DNA from: Punica granatum
Taxonomy: Eukaryota > Streptophyta > Magnoliopsida > Myrtales > Lythraceae
NCBI RefSeq assembly: GCF_007655135.1
Contig: NC_045130.1
Coordinates: forward strand, 28,764,605 to 28,828,604
Reading direction: 5' to 3'
DNA: 64,000 bases
The position numbers and the translations under genes were made by a program. Below, piece after piece: positions 45,515 to 56,500 of the stretch; the stretch's first letter is position 1, and each line of letters begins with the position of its first letter. The notes beneath the pieces were generated by a model. That model was not told where the DNA came from, ran no database searches, and saw only the letters and a program-made list of their open reading frames with translations.

Positions 45515-47243
45515 GTTTAGACTGCTGCAGTTTCTTGAGTTTTGGTGTTATATTTGATAGTGAAGCTTAAATTGAGCAATTTGGGGTTGGATAACTCAGA
45601 TGTTATCTTGCTTATGGAAATGACGTTTCTGTCATCAAGATTTTGTACGACTTTGTTATATCCATTATCAGTTCAATTTGAAGAGTAGATTGATTGTAAA
45701 ACTTTCGATCCACGGAACATTTTAGTGACTTAGGCTTGTCGCTATGGCATGTCCTGATCTAGCATGATTATGGTACGAGGGCAGACAATTTTAGTGGGTT
45801 TATTAAATGATATTGATAAGTTATTGGCAAATACATTTCTACACTCAAAATTAATACAAAGTGTGTACATTCGCTGTCTATTAGTTATTACAGCAATAAC
45901 TAATTGGCAGCAACAACACAAATTGATTTTGTTAATGAACTTTTAATCATACATGTATATATATTATTAAAACATATAATATAAAATGTACACGTAATAT
46001 GTACAAATTATTGAAATACGAAAAATTTTATATACGTGGGGAATTCGGGCCACTCTTTAAATAATATTCATAAATTCAACTATAAAAAATTTTAAAGTAA
46101 ACATGGAAGAATACAAACACACGCAAAACTTTGTGTACATTTTATGTTATTTGAACACCACGTATATAAAATCGGCCAATTCGATTTTGTCAGACAGAAC
46201 CATTTGAAAAAAGCTCATTGTTGAGATTCTAGAGTGAGGCTATACGAACTTCTTGCTAGTGTCATTTACATTAAGATTATGAATTGTCAACTTTTTCTTA
46301 ATGGATCGTAACTTAACATGGAATTTGTTTTGTTTATTTGTTGTTTTCAGTTAGAAAAAAGTCAACAAGACTAGTATGATGAAATAAAAATCTTGATAGC
46401 TAATAAGGGGCACGAGTAGTCTCACCGAGTATTGAATCTGAAACTTCTTGATTACCATGCGAAAATGTGCGCCATTATACTATACCATCTTTTGATTTTA
46501 TTTCTTTAACGATTATTTAATAAACCCGTTTGGTTCGATTAATCACAGTTAACCGGACCAAATATATTAACAGTTAAAGAATCGGTTCATAACTGTTCGC
46601 GCTCTTTTATTTTGATTTGATTAGCGTTGGACGGTTCAGTTCACATTAGGTTTTCTCATCCGCTCTTAGTCCGCGCCACATTGCTTGACCGCTAAGGTGG
46701 TGATATGTTACTGCCGAGGTCGACTGACACATCGGCTCGCGGTCAAACAAGTGGCGGAGTATCTTGACGTCTCCTCCACTGCTATCACATGATAACATTC
46801 TGACCATTTCTTCATAGGGAATGAAAATTTTCTGTTAATTAGTGACGCTTGTTATGAGTGATATGTCTGTGCAGACATCATTGGTCGATATTATGCCAAT
46901 CAAATTTTCACTAAGAACCCGTATCCCTGTCCCGAGCCACATAGTATAATATAGGGAGCATAAGACGTGTCAATCATGTATAACCATAAGGAAGGTTTAT
47001 ACGGAGCAAATCGATTGCAGTCAACTCTATTTTTTTCAAATTCAACAATATATTCATTATTATTTTGTTTTTCTACCATTTAATAATAAATCTTCATTCA
47101 TATTTTTCCTAATAATTTTTATAATTAATTTTTAATAATAAATTGACCATATACTTTCACATATATATACAGACATATGTATTACCACACATTAACGTAT
47201 TTGTCAATACTTGCAATCATTGCACAAAATCAAGTTGAGTTGA
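45515..47243. other. RPS11 3' flank and AT-rich intergenic
   Basis: No further gene. Short palindromic strings (GTACACGTAATATGTAC near 45988) and degenerate GTTTGGTTCG/CGGACCAAA edges near 46529-46563 were seen but do not resolve into elements. Confidence 0.45.
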
Positions 47244-47556
47244 ATAAATGTTAGGACCACGAAATTCGAGTCCAAGTCATGAATGATTCAGTGCGTCTCG
47301 TTAATGAAGAAACTGGATTCATAGCTCACGTGCGTCTCATTGGGCCTCACTCGGGTCGTTGGGCTTTACGTTTCGTATCGGGTCAGAGCCCGAAATCAGA
47401 TTCCTAACATTAGCCCCCTACTCAGGCACATGCGACACACGTGGTTGAGAAAGTTGTTGACACGTGTCGCTCAATGGCTCGTGGAACATACCCCACCGGA
47501 AGCACACTTCAGGCATTTGCGCACTGTCAGATTGGCCTTGATCCAACAACGGATAG

Positions 47557-48199
47557 GAAGTTAATCAAGTAAATTGATAAATTGGTCCTCCATAGATGCA
47601 TGTTACATCAAATCCGACCTCAAGAAATTTTTTACATCAAATTAAATCTTGAAAGATTAAGTGTACATCAAATCCGACCTCAAAATTTTTTTATATCAAA
47701 TTGAACCTTGAGAGATTAAGTGTAGATTAAATTGAATCTTGAGAGGTTAAGTGTACATCAAATTCGACCTCAAGAAATTTTTTACATCAAATTGAACCTT
47801 GAGATATTAAGTGTACATCAAATCCGACCTTTCGTCAGAATGCCATCCAAAATGGAAGAAAAAATTTGATTTGACATATAACAGCTGATGTGGCATTATT
47901 TGATTATTTTCTTATATTTTTTTATTATCCCCCATTTATGTCTAGCTTAAAAAGTATTTCCTATAGTTCCCTCACTTTTCAATCGGAGGTGGGATTTGAT
48001 GTACACTTAATCTCTCAAGATTCAATTTGATATACACTTAATCTCAAGGTCCAATTTGATGTAAAAAATTTCTTGAGGTCGGATTTGATGTACACTTAAT
48101 AACTCAATGTTTAATTTGATGTAAAATATTTCTTGAGGTCAGATTTGATGTAACATGCATATTTAGATGACCAATTTATCAATTTACTCGAAGTTAATC
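47557..48199. mobile_element. Foldback MULE nested in the gypsy terminal region (623 bp)
   Basis: The element is 47567-48189, flanked by perfect 10-bp repeats GAAGTTAATC (47557-47566 and 48190-48199). The ends AAGTAAATTGATAAATTGG and (reverse complement) GAGTAAATTGATAAATTGG pair. Both arms consist of repeated units containing ACATCAAATCCGACCTCAAGAAATTTT and TTGAGAGATTAAGTGT. The centre is a short unique stretch with CAGCTGATGTGGCATT. No transposase. Confidence 0.88.
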
Positions 48200-48365
48200 T
48201 GCGTTAATTCTTTTCGTTCCCTTTTAGTCGTCAGATTGTTTTAACCTACTCACCATCAACCTTCAGATTAGGCGTCGTTTCACCTTCGCAGGCGTGTCAG
48301 AGCAAATGATGGCGGGAACACTCCCAAGGCCGCGACTTTTAACATTCCGGGGGGATTTCGACGTC

Positions 48366-48373
48366 TATAAAAG
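48366..48373 (+). promoter_or_regulatory. TATA box for the plus-strand ORF remnant
   Basis: CTATAAAAGGGG in GC-richer context, followed by a CT-rich leader and, from about 48640, plus-strand coding remnants. The position suits a promoter opposite in direction to pol. Could instead be the LTR promoter of a plus-oriented element. Confidence 0.5.
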
Positions 48374-48639
48374 GGGTTATTTGGAGATCTTTTTCCCATT
48401 TCTGATTCGCTCTCTTACATTGAAGCTTTGCCCGTTCTCTCTATCCCCTTAAGCATTTCTCGATCATATTCCTCGATCATTACTCCAATCTTCAAGCAGT
48501 GCCTTTTAAGAGGAATGAGAGGGCGATATCAGGTAGTAGGATTGGATCCCCCATAAGTAGGTCAGGTGAAGATCACAAGATCTTCGCCATAAATCAGATC
48601 ACCTTTGATGAGTTTAAAGAGGCAGTGATGTTGGGCCGC

Positions 48640-49900
48640 CTCTGTGACTCATAGAATCCACACTTCCCCCACCCCAATCGCAGGCTAGATGATCCCAGGG
48701 AAGTGGGGCAAATGCCTATGTGCCCAACGCTGATCGAGGCAGGACTTCGCTGGCCTCTCTACGCGGAAGTCGTAGAGCTCCGACAGGGCCTAACGCTCCA
48801 TCGCTATCTGCCACACCTGTAGTGGCTCCCCCAACTCTTCCATCGCCCCCACCACAAGGTCCTCGCGTCAACGCGAAGAGTGTGAGTCCTCTACCGCAGG
48901 CCAGAAGAAGAAGAAGGCGAGGACAGAGGTCAGGTCCCCTATCGAAGTCATTGTCTCGGAGGACTTAGATACTCCGTTGCGAGGCCGAATGACAAGGTTA
49001 GCCTCGTAGGGAATGATGGTCGTTGCTGCAGAGCGATAACATGAGGAGGCCCCCCGCCCTCGCAGCATATACATGCCCCCGTCGGACTGGATGGTGACGA
49101 AGGACTCTTCAATTGAGGAGTTTGGAGTTCCTTCGTAACTGCTGGAATTCATCTACCTTCCAAAGGATAAGCAACATAAGAGGGATTTCTTGGGGATGCC
49201 TTGCACGTTGGCATTTGATGCCCTCTTGAAGGATGAGATAAGCTTAAGTTCTTCACTTTATACCTTGATCAGTTGCTTATATTTATCTTGCCCTATTCCC
49301 ATGTTTGCTACGTGCAGGTCCTCTACGGTCGCTACGAGGTCATGAATGGCCTGCTATACAATGTGGCCAAGCTCAACAAGGCCAATGACAATAAGGACCG
49401 CTTTGCAAAGGAAGCTGAGACTTCGCACCAAGCTACTGAGGCAGAGCTTGGCCAACTGAAGGAGCACATCACCGAGCTGGAGGGCGAGGTGAAGGAACTC
49501 AAAAGAGAGTGTGAAAAACGGCAATAGAAAATTGAACAAATGACTTGCGATCACGAAGGGCAATCAAGTCTGCTGAGAAGGAGAAGAAAGCTACTTTCGC
49601 TCAGGCAAGGAGAGAGAAAGAAGAGGCGGTGGCGAAGCGGAGGCTGGTGTCCAAGCCGTTACTGAGTATAAGTCTGGGTCCGAGTACACTACAGACTTAG
49701 GATGGGCCTTATTCGAGCTGGCTCGAGGTATCGGGGGGAGCTGAAAGAAAAGGACCCTCAAGTGGATACGCGAAGGTATGATACATTTGCCCACTACTAC
49801 AACAATCGGACTGCACTAAGGTGCAAGAATCCCCCATCGAGGACGCCTCAACCCAACCTACACCTCTTCACGCTTAAGAGGTGGAAGTAAAGACAACACC
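48640..49900 (+). pseudogene. Antisense ORF remnant (putative gypsy-type 'Transposase_28' protein)
   Basis: Plus-strand reading in shifting frames gives a segment MCPTLIEAGLRWPLYAEVVE.. (about 48717-48790), which resembles the PF04195 motif (..EAGFRLPLHPF..), then a coiled-coil stretch LGQLKEHITELEGEVKELKREC (49430-49525) and a segment with TDLGWALFELARGIGGELKEKDPQVD (about 49690-49770). Stops and frameshifts break it. Tat-lineage gypsy elements often carry such an ORF opposite to gag-pol, between pol and the 3' LTR, exactly the layout here. The match is by eye. Confidence 0.5.
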
Positions 49901-50284
49901 TATAGCCCTTACTAGTGAAGTGGTGAAAGCTCCTTGCGACGCCATAGCAGAAGCTTACGCTGAAGTCGAGGCCGCCCCAGAAGGCCCCCAGCTCGAAGCC
50001 GATACTACTCTGGAATAGGCCTTCCCCTTTTCTCCGTTGTATCCAAGGCTTCGTACCCTTGTAAAACGCTTTTTATTAATGATGATGCTTTTTTCCTTCT
50101 ATTTGCAGATGCTTCGCTTTTTTCCTTGATTGTCATAATGCATGTTAAGATCCTGACAAGTGCGACGATGTAAAGGACTTCAAAATTTATGGAATGTTAA
50201 TCATCATTCACTGAATTAACAAATAACATTTCGAAGGTTAGGAAATAGATACTAGCACCACTCCCCCCTTTAAGATAGCTTACG

Positions 50285-50580
50285 TGGTGACTGATACCAC
50301 TAAGGTTCTTCAACTAGTGATGCATCCATCGAGCAAGCAGACGCGAGGGTTTGCGGTTACTGATACCGCTCTTGAGTAATGACTGATATCACTTGAACAC
50401 CCTGTTGAGGGAAGCGAGCGAGGGTGTGTAATTACTGATACTACTCTCGAGTGATGACTGACATCACTCGAGCACCTTATTAAGCGAAGCGAGTGAGGGT
50501 GTGCGGTTATTGATACCACTCTCAAGTGATAACTGACATCACTCGAGCGCCTTGTTAAGCAAAACGAGTATTCCCTTACG
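50285..50580. repeat. 75-bp tandem repeats with internal hairpins
   Basis: TTACTGATA-type starts at 50357, 50432 and 50507 give a 75-bp period, with a partial unit before. Each unit holds an inverted repeat; the best is CTCGAGTGAT-GACTGAC-ATCACTCGAG at 50446-50472 (10-bp stem, 7-nt loop). It lies between the pol remnant and the plus-strand ORF. Confidence 0.8.
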
Positions 50581-50899
50581 TGTCAGCGAAAGGACACATC
50601 ACTTGGCTCGCCATAACGTATCCTAACACAAGCTCAAAGTACGAAAGTGACATCATTCATGAAGAATTTGTTATAAATTTTTATTAGTGACAGAGTCCTT
50701 CACACAACAAGCACAATTCACAAAAATTGACTCCTGTAATGCGAATAGTCAAATGTAAATCATTTAAAAGAAATACTTGCAGAGGTGAGCTGCATTGAAT
50801 GTGCAACTTCCATCTGAATCTTGTAAGACATAGGCATTTGGGTATGAAGCCCCTATAATCTGGTACAGACTTTCCCACTTTGAAAGAACTTGTTGCGTC

Positions 50900-53800
50900 A
50901 CGACAACCCCTTAAATTCATACTTCCTTAGGACCCAATCTCCAATCGTGATATGCTTGGCCTTTACTTTCCTGTTGAAGTACTTTTAGGCCGAGTCTCTC
51001 GTGCAGGCCATAGAGTCAGTTGCCTCGAGTTGTAAGCCCTTTAGATTATCCAACTCCTCAGCTCGTATCTTGTTGTTCAAATCTTTATTATAGACTTCCA
51101 CCCTGTGGGTGTACCACCCAATTTTCGCTGGTAGAACCTTATCGGATCCATAGACTAAGCTGAAAGAGGTTTTGTTGGTTACCCTCTAGGCGTGGTACGG
51201 GACTAAAGCACATTATACAACTCGTCCACTTAACTCCTTCCTAGTTTAGCGAACCTGGTAAGTATCCATGAAGGATTACCTGATTAGTCCTTTCCACCAA
51301 ACTGTTGGTCCCGGGATGTTCCATAGATACAAACCTCTACTCGATCTGTAGCGCAATATAAAACTTCTTGAACTCCTTCTCAGCGAACTACGTGCCATTA
51401 TCGGACAATATGGCATGTGGAACTCCAAAGTGGCTAATTAAGATAGTGAAAAACTTTGGTAATCGTCTTCTAAAAAATAGAGGCCACCTCTTTTGCTTTG
51501 GCCCATTTGGATAAGTATTCCACAATCAAAATGATAAATTTTTGCCCACTAAAAGCTGGCGGGAGCGGTCCCAAAATATCAATGTCCATGTTGAGAATGG
51601 CCATGTAGTTGGGATTGGTGTAAGCTTCGCAGGAGGTCCCCTAGCACTCTTCGCGTATCGTTGGCAACTTTAGTACTTTTAGACCAAATCCTAAGCATCA
51701 ACCCTCATGGTAGGCCAATAGTATCCTTGCGTGAGCGCTTTAAGGGCAATGGTTTTTGTTCCCTAATGGGCTCCAACAATTCCTTCATGAAGTTTGCGAA
51801 GAACGTAATTCGCATCTGCAAGTGATAGGCAACGCAACATGGGCTCTGAATATCCTCACTTATAGAGTACCCTATTTAACAAAGTGTAGCGAATTACCCT
51901 TTTCTTCATGCGTTTCGCTTTTAGGGGACGTTGGGAGGACAACCTTGTCGAGGTACTCCCTAATGGGAGTCATCCAACATTTCTTCTATTCCATATTCGT
52001 CACAATCTCCTTAGAATGGCTTTTATCCTTCTTAAGTAACTGCACTAAGCGGACACTCTTCGCTTCTAGGCCCTCAGTAGCAACTTTGCTCAGAGAATCT
52101 ACCATTGCATTTTCTTCGCGAGGCACCTACCCCACGACTCCTTTAGGGAATCCAGAGAAGAAGACCTTCGTTTTATCCGCGTACCTACTCATCCTGTCTT
52201 CTTTGGCTTCGCACTGATCTAGGACATGTTGTGCCAAGGGCCGGGAGTCACATTTGATGGGGAGGTTCGTAATTCCGACCCCCCTTCGTGATGAAGAGTC
52301 CTGTGGTAAGGGTTTCATATTCCTCCTCATTATTAGTGGCCGGGAAGGTGAGCACTATGGCGTACTTCAAGGGTTCCCCTTCTGGGGGAATGAGGACACA
52401 TCCGGCGCCTGAGGCCCTCGTTGTGGAGGATCCATTAGTCATGAGAATCCCGGGTTCGTCCTCATCGCCTGTGAGGCCTTCGTTAATCTCCAACTCTGTA
52501 GATCATGTCGCCTCGCTGATGAAGTCTATTAGAGCTTGTGCCTTGATTGCCGTCCTTGGGCCATAGTCTAGGTCGAATTGCCCAAACTCGACTGTCCACT
52601 TGATCATTCCCCCAGAAGCTTCACGATGCTTAAAGACCTATTTCAGTGGTTGATCGGTTTTGACGATTATAGTGTGGGCCATGAAGTAGGACCTAAGTTT
52701 CCTGGAGGGCACTATTTAAAGTGAAGCCCAACTTCTTGATGGCAAAGTAATTCTTCTCCCCAGGTAGCATGACCTTGCTCACGTAGTAGATCGGCTCCTG
52801 CAATGTACCTTATTCGCGAACCAGGACCGAGCTCACTGCCGTCTAAGAGACCCCTAGGTAAACGTACAAAGTTTCCACTACGCTAGGCGCTAGCGGAGGT
52901 AGCGAATGGAGGTTCTCTTTGATGGCTTGGAAAGCTGCTTCGCGCTTGTCTGTCTATTCAAAATTCCTTACCTCCTTCAAGGCCTTGAAAAATATGTGGT
53001 ACTTGTCTCTAGATCGGACCATAAAGAGACTAAGTGTTGCGAGCCTCCCAATCAGTCTCTAGACATTATGGGGGAACTTCAGCGAGGCTATGCCTAGGAC
53101 AACCCGGACCTTCTTCGGATTGGTCTCAATGCCCCGTTGCGAGATCATAAACCCCAAGAACTTCCCAGATTAGACCCCAAAGGCACACTTCTCGGGGTTG
53201 GGCTTTATCTGGGACTTCAAAAGCATCGCAGAAGTCTCTTCCAGGTTCGCGCAGTGCTGAGCAGCGAAGGGGGTTTTGATGATCATGTTGTCCACATAGG
53301 CTTCGACATTTCTACCCAACTACTTCGCGAGCATTCTATTTCCCAGTCTCTGATAATTTGCCCTAGTATTTTTTAACCTGAAGGGGCACTACCTTGTAGC
53401 AGCAGATTCCATTGTCTGTGTAGAATGTTGTGTGCTCCTCGTCCAGAAGGTGCATCCTGATTTGGTTGTTGTAAGCGTCTATGAACGTTGACAGCTCATT
53501 GCCTGCAATGGAGTCCACAATTAGTCAACGCATGGTAGCGAGTAGAGCGTATTTTGGACAAGACTTGTTCAAATCAGTGTAGTCCACGCACATCCTCCAT
53601 TTGCCGCTACTCTTCTTGACAAACACGGTATTCACGACCTAGGTTTAGAACCTGACTTCACGAATGAACCCTATTTTCTTTAGTTTCCTTAACTCCGCCT
53701 TCACTGCTTTGAGCTTTTCCCCCACAAGATGTCTAACTTTTTGCACTATGGGCCTCACTCCATCCTTGATACCCAAGCGATGGGTTATAATGCTTGGGTC

Positions 53801-54170
53801 TATTCTTGGCATATTCGAGGCTTGTCAGGCGAAGAAGTCTAGGTTGGAGGATAAAAAGTCTAGTAGCGACTCTCGAACATTTGGAGCCAACTTGATTCCC
53901 ACTTTCAACCTCTTTCCATCAAGGCTTACTTCAACTTCTTCAAGTTCCTCCATCGGGACAGGCCTAAAGGTGCCCTCATGTGGATTTGATTCCACTGTCA
54001 GTGTTTGCTCCACCTCCTTTCCTTTCAGCAACGCTATATAACAAATTCGCGTAGTTGACTAGTCCCCACATATTTCTTTGACTCCGTTGCTGGTGGGAAC
54101 TTCAACTTCAAGTGGAAAATCGAGGCCACAGCCTAGATGGTATTGAGCGTTGATTTGCTTATGATGGCAT
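50900..54170 (-). pseudogene. Ty3/gypsy pol remnant (RT, RNase H, integrase), inactivated
   Basis: Minus-strand fragments in order: LEEVEVSLDGKRLKVGIKLAPNVRESLLDFLSSNLDFFA (53825-54031), HRLGIKDGVRP and FVKKSSGKWRMCVDYTDLNKSCP (about 53830-53560), the RT core with YVDN at 53287-53298, RNase H with DGSSTRASGAGCVLIPPEGEPLKYA and NNEEEYE (52248-52493), the H2C2 region KALTQGYYWP..CQRYA (about 51770-51640), and integrase DIDILGPLPPA and GVPHAILSDNGT followed directly by a stop (about 51380-51420). In-frame stops and the YVDD-to-YVDN change show it is dead. Family: Ty3/gypsy, Tat-like by RNase H wording. Confidence 0.85.
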
Positions 54171-54190
54171 TGCATCCTGAAGGGAGGTAT

Positions 54191-54385
54191 ACCACTAAGA
54201 ACATGTATTTTTGTTTGTATATGTATATATATAACAATATTTATGCATTTTTCTTAAATTATTGATATTCTCATAATATATGAGAATATAAAACCAATCT
54301 AATATTCACCCCACAATTCCTTTGCAACATGCGTGTTAACACCTAGTGTAGTATTAAAGATGATATGTATGTATATTATGGTCCA
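54191..54385. other. Short AT-rich spacer between two gypsy-type elements
   Basis: AT-rich sequence (ATATATATAACAATATTTATG..) between the end of the pol remnant and the start of the long LTR. The last five bases, GTCCA (54381-54385), would be the left target copy of the LTR element. Confidence 0.4.
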
Positions 54386-55506
54386 TGTCAGCACGCAATT
54401 TTGGTCCACCGGCTCCAGAGGGATAAAATCGTCATTTTGCCACCCGTGAGGGAAGTATTTTCAATTAATGACTCGAGTATTCACGACTTTTCCGAAATAA
54501 CACATTTTCCTCATTTAACACCAATTTTATGATTTTTCAAAAATGATGCTATTTGGGACATCTTTGGATTTCGCGTACATCGATGTCAATTTTCAAAAAT
54601 TCGGGACATTTCATCACACAATATTGATCAACGAATTTTTCTGAACACAATGCCGTTCCTGAATCATTTTGCTTGGACATCCAATTGCAAAGACGAGAAT
54701 TTTAATCTCCACGTGCGTTAAATTTGAATCTTCGAATAAATTTGATTCTTCGAATTTCTAAAAAAATAAAATGTCAGAGGCAACGGTCAGGAGTTGACCG
54801 TTGCCCCCTCCTCCCCCAATTTTTTGTCTTCTTCCTCTTCCTTCTTCTTCCAGCTGAGGCCTTCTTCCTTTTCTCTCCTTCTTCTCGTCTTCTTTTCTTT
54901 TTTTCTTCCAGGAGACGCCCGAAAAAAATAAAAATCGAGAGGAAAACGAGAAACCCGAGCTGCCCCCCTCTTATCTCCTTCCCAACTGGCAACTACACTC
55001 CCACACATTCGAAACCCTAGCCGCCACACTCTCTGCCTCTCTTTCTTTCTTCTTCTCTTTTCGGCTGAGATAAATAAAAAGAAAAGAGGGATGAAATAAA
55101 AGGACCGAACCCTAACTCTCCCTCTCTCTCTCGGCCTTCTTCCACAACATAAAAAGAAAACCGAAAAAAAAACTCTCAGCTCACACACTCTCGAAAACCC
55201 GGAGCTCGAACTCGAACTGGGACCCCTCAGCTCACGACTCTCCCGGAGCTCGCTCCCACCTCATAGCTGCGTCTCTCAGCTCAAATCCTCCCTTAGCCCG
55301 TCCGGACAACCCCGAGCTCGTGGACTCACAGTTCGTCCCTACACAGACGCACCCCACAGCTCGATTTTTCTTTTTTTCTTCTCAGATTCCCTCAGCTCCC
55401 ACGCTCATTTGCCCTCAGCTCCGATTATCTCTCGGGACTTCGCACTCCCTCAGCCACTTGGACCGTAACTCTTCTCCTCGATTCCCCTTTCGACAATAAT
55501 TGGATC

Positions 55507-55509
<3 letters not shown>

Positions 55510-55556
<47 letters not shown>
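55510..55556. repeat. Poly(T) run of 47 bases
   Basis: An uninterrupted T tract inside the long LTR. The Lys-rich or Phe-rich frames across it are artefacts. Length may be affected by sequencing error. Confidence 0.85.
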
Positions 55557-55969
55557 CGGGTTGAACAGGCACGCCATCCAACAGCTTGGCCCGTGCATGC
55601 CAGCCCAGCAACCACGATCCGATCAAGCCCACTAGCCGCTGTCCAGTCAGACCTAACAGCGGCCCATCGGCCCGTTCGGCCAAGTTCGCCCCTCATCGGC
55701 CCAGTCCAGTAGCCAAAGGCCCAGTTCGGCCCGATACCCCAGTTTGGCCTAGTCCGGCCCAATCCGGCCCGTCCAGTAGCCCAACCCGTCCGGTGAATTT
55801 TTTTATTTTACAGAATCATCCCTCAACTTCGCGAACTAGGTAAATTCCCGACTTAGTGGCATGTTTAGGGCTCCATTTTTAAATATTAATGTTTGCTTGG
55901 ATGGATATGTTGTGAAATGAGCGTTCGTGGGTTGCGTGGATGATCGGATTTGTCTCGAACTCGATTTTA

Positions 55970-56500
55970 GGAACTTTTCAAGTTGTTTCAGTATAGTCCC
56001 GGGGCTATTTTCCGCCCTTTTCAGATCTGCCACGAATTTTAAGATTCTTTTCAGTCAAGTCCCAGCCATTTTCACCATTTTCCAATCAGTCCTCGAATTT
56101 TTCAGAATTTTTAAATCATCCCAAGGAACTTTTCAAGTTATTTCAGTTTAGTCCTGGGGTAACTTTTCGCCCTTTTCAGATCTGCCCCTAATTATAAAAT
56201 TCGTTTCAGTCATCTCCCGACCATTTTTATCATTTTCCAATCAATCCCTGAATTTTTCAGAAATTCCAAACCAGTTCCGAGAACTTTTTATGTTGTTTCA
56301 GTTCAGTCCCTGGGGAATTTTTCACTTTCCAGATCAACCCCAAACTTTCAAATTCGTTTCAAAAAAGTCCTGTGATATTTTCAGTAATTTTTACACAGTC
56401 CTGAATTTTCCAGAATTTTCAAATCAGTCCCCTGAAACTTTATCCGAATTTTCAAATCAGTCCCTGTTCTTTTAAAATTATTCAATTCAGTCCCTAGACA
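55970..56500. repeat. 155-bp tandem repeats (~3.4 copies) in the LTR
   Basis: Units starting GGAACTTTTCAAG, GGAACTTTTCAAG and GAACTTTTTATG near 55970, 56125 and 56280 share TTTCAGTWYAGTCCYKGGG, CTTTTCAGATCTGCC, CGTTTCAGT, TTTTCAGAA. A partial fourth unit starts at about 56434. TTTTCAG and AGTCCC recur throughout. Confidence 0.82.

Larger units (their letters stand above)
47249..54190 (-). mobile_element. Decayed Ty3/gypsy (Tat-like) retrotransposon
   Basis: Pol remnants run right to left on the minus strand: protease-RT linker and RT (about 54030-53150), RNase H (about 52700-52240), H2C2 zinc finger and integrase (about 51770-51300). Beyond them, on the plus strand, is a second coding remnant (48,640-49,900). 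The low-coordinate edge starts TGTTAGGACC at 47249, a plausible LTR end. A MULE is nested at 47567-48189 and 75-bp repeats lie at 50285-50580. The 5' side (gag, primer site) is missing beyond 54190. Frames are broken by many stops. Confidence 0.75.

Noticed and set aside
55415..55762. Lys-rich frame across the poly(T) tract
   Set aside because: The Lys run is the complement of the 47-base T tract inside an LTR; not a gene.
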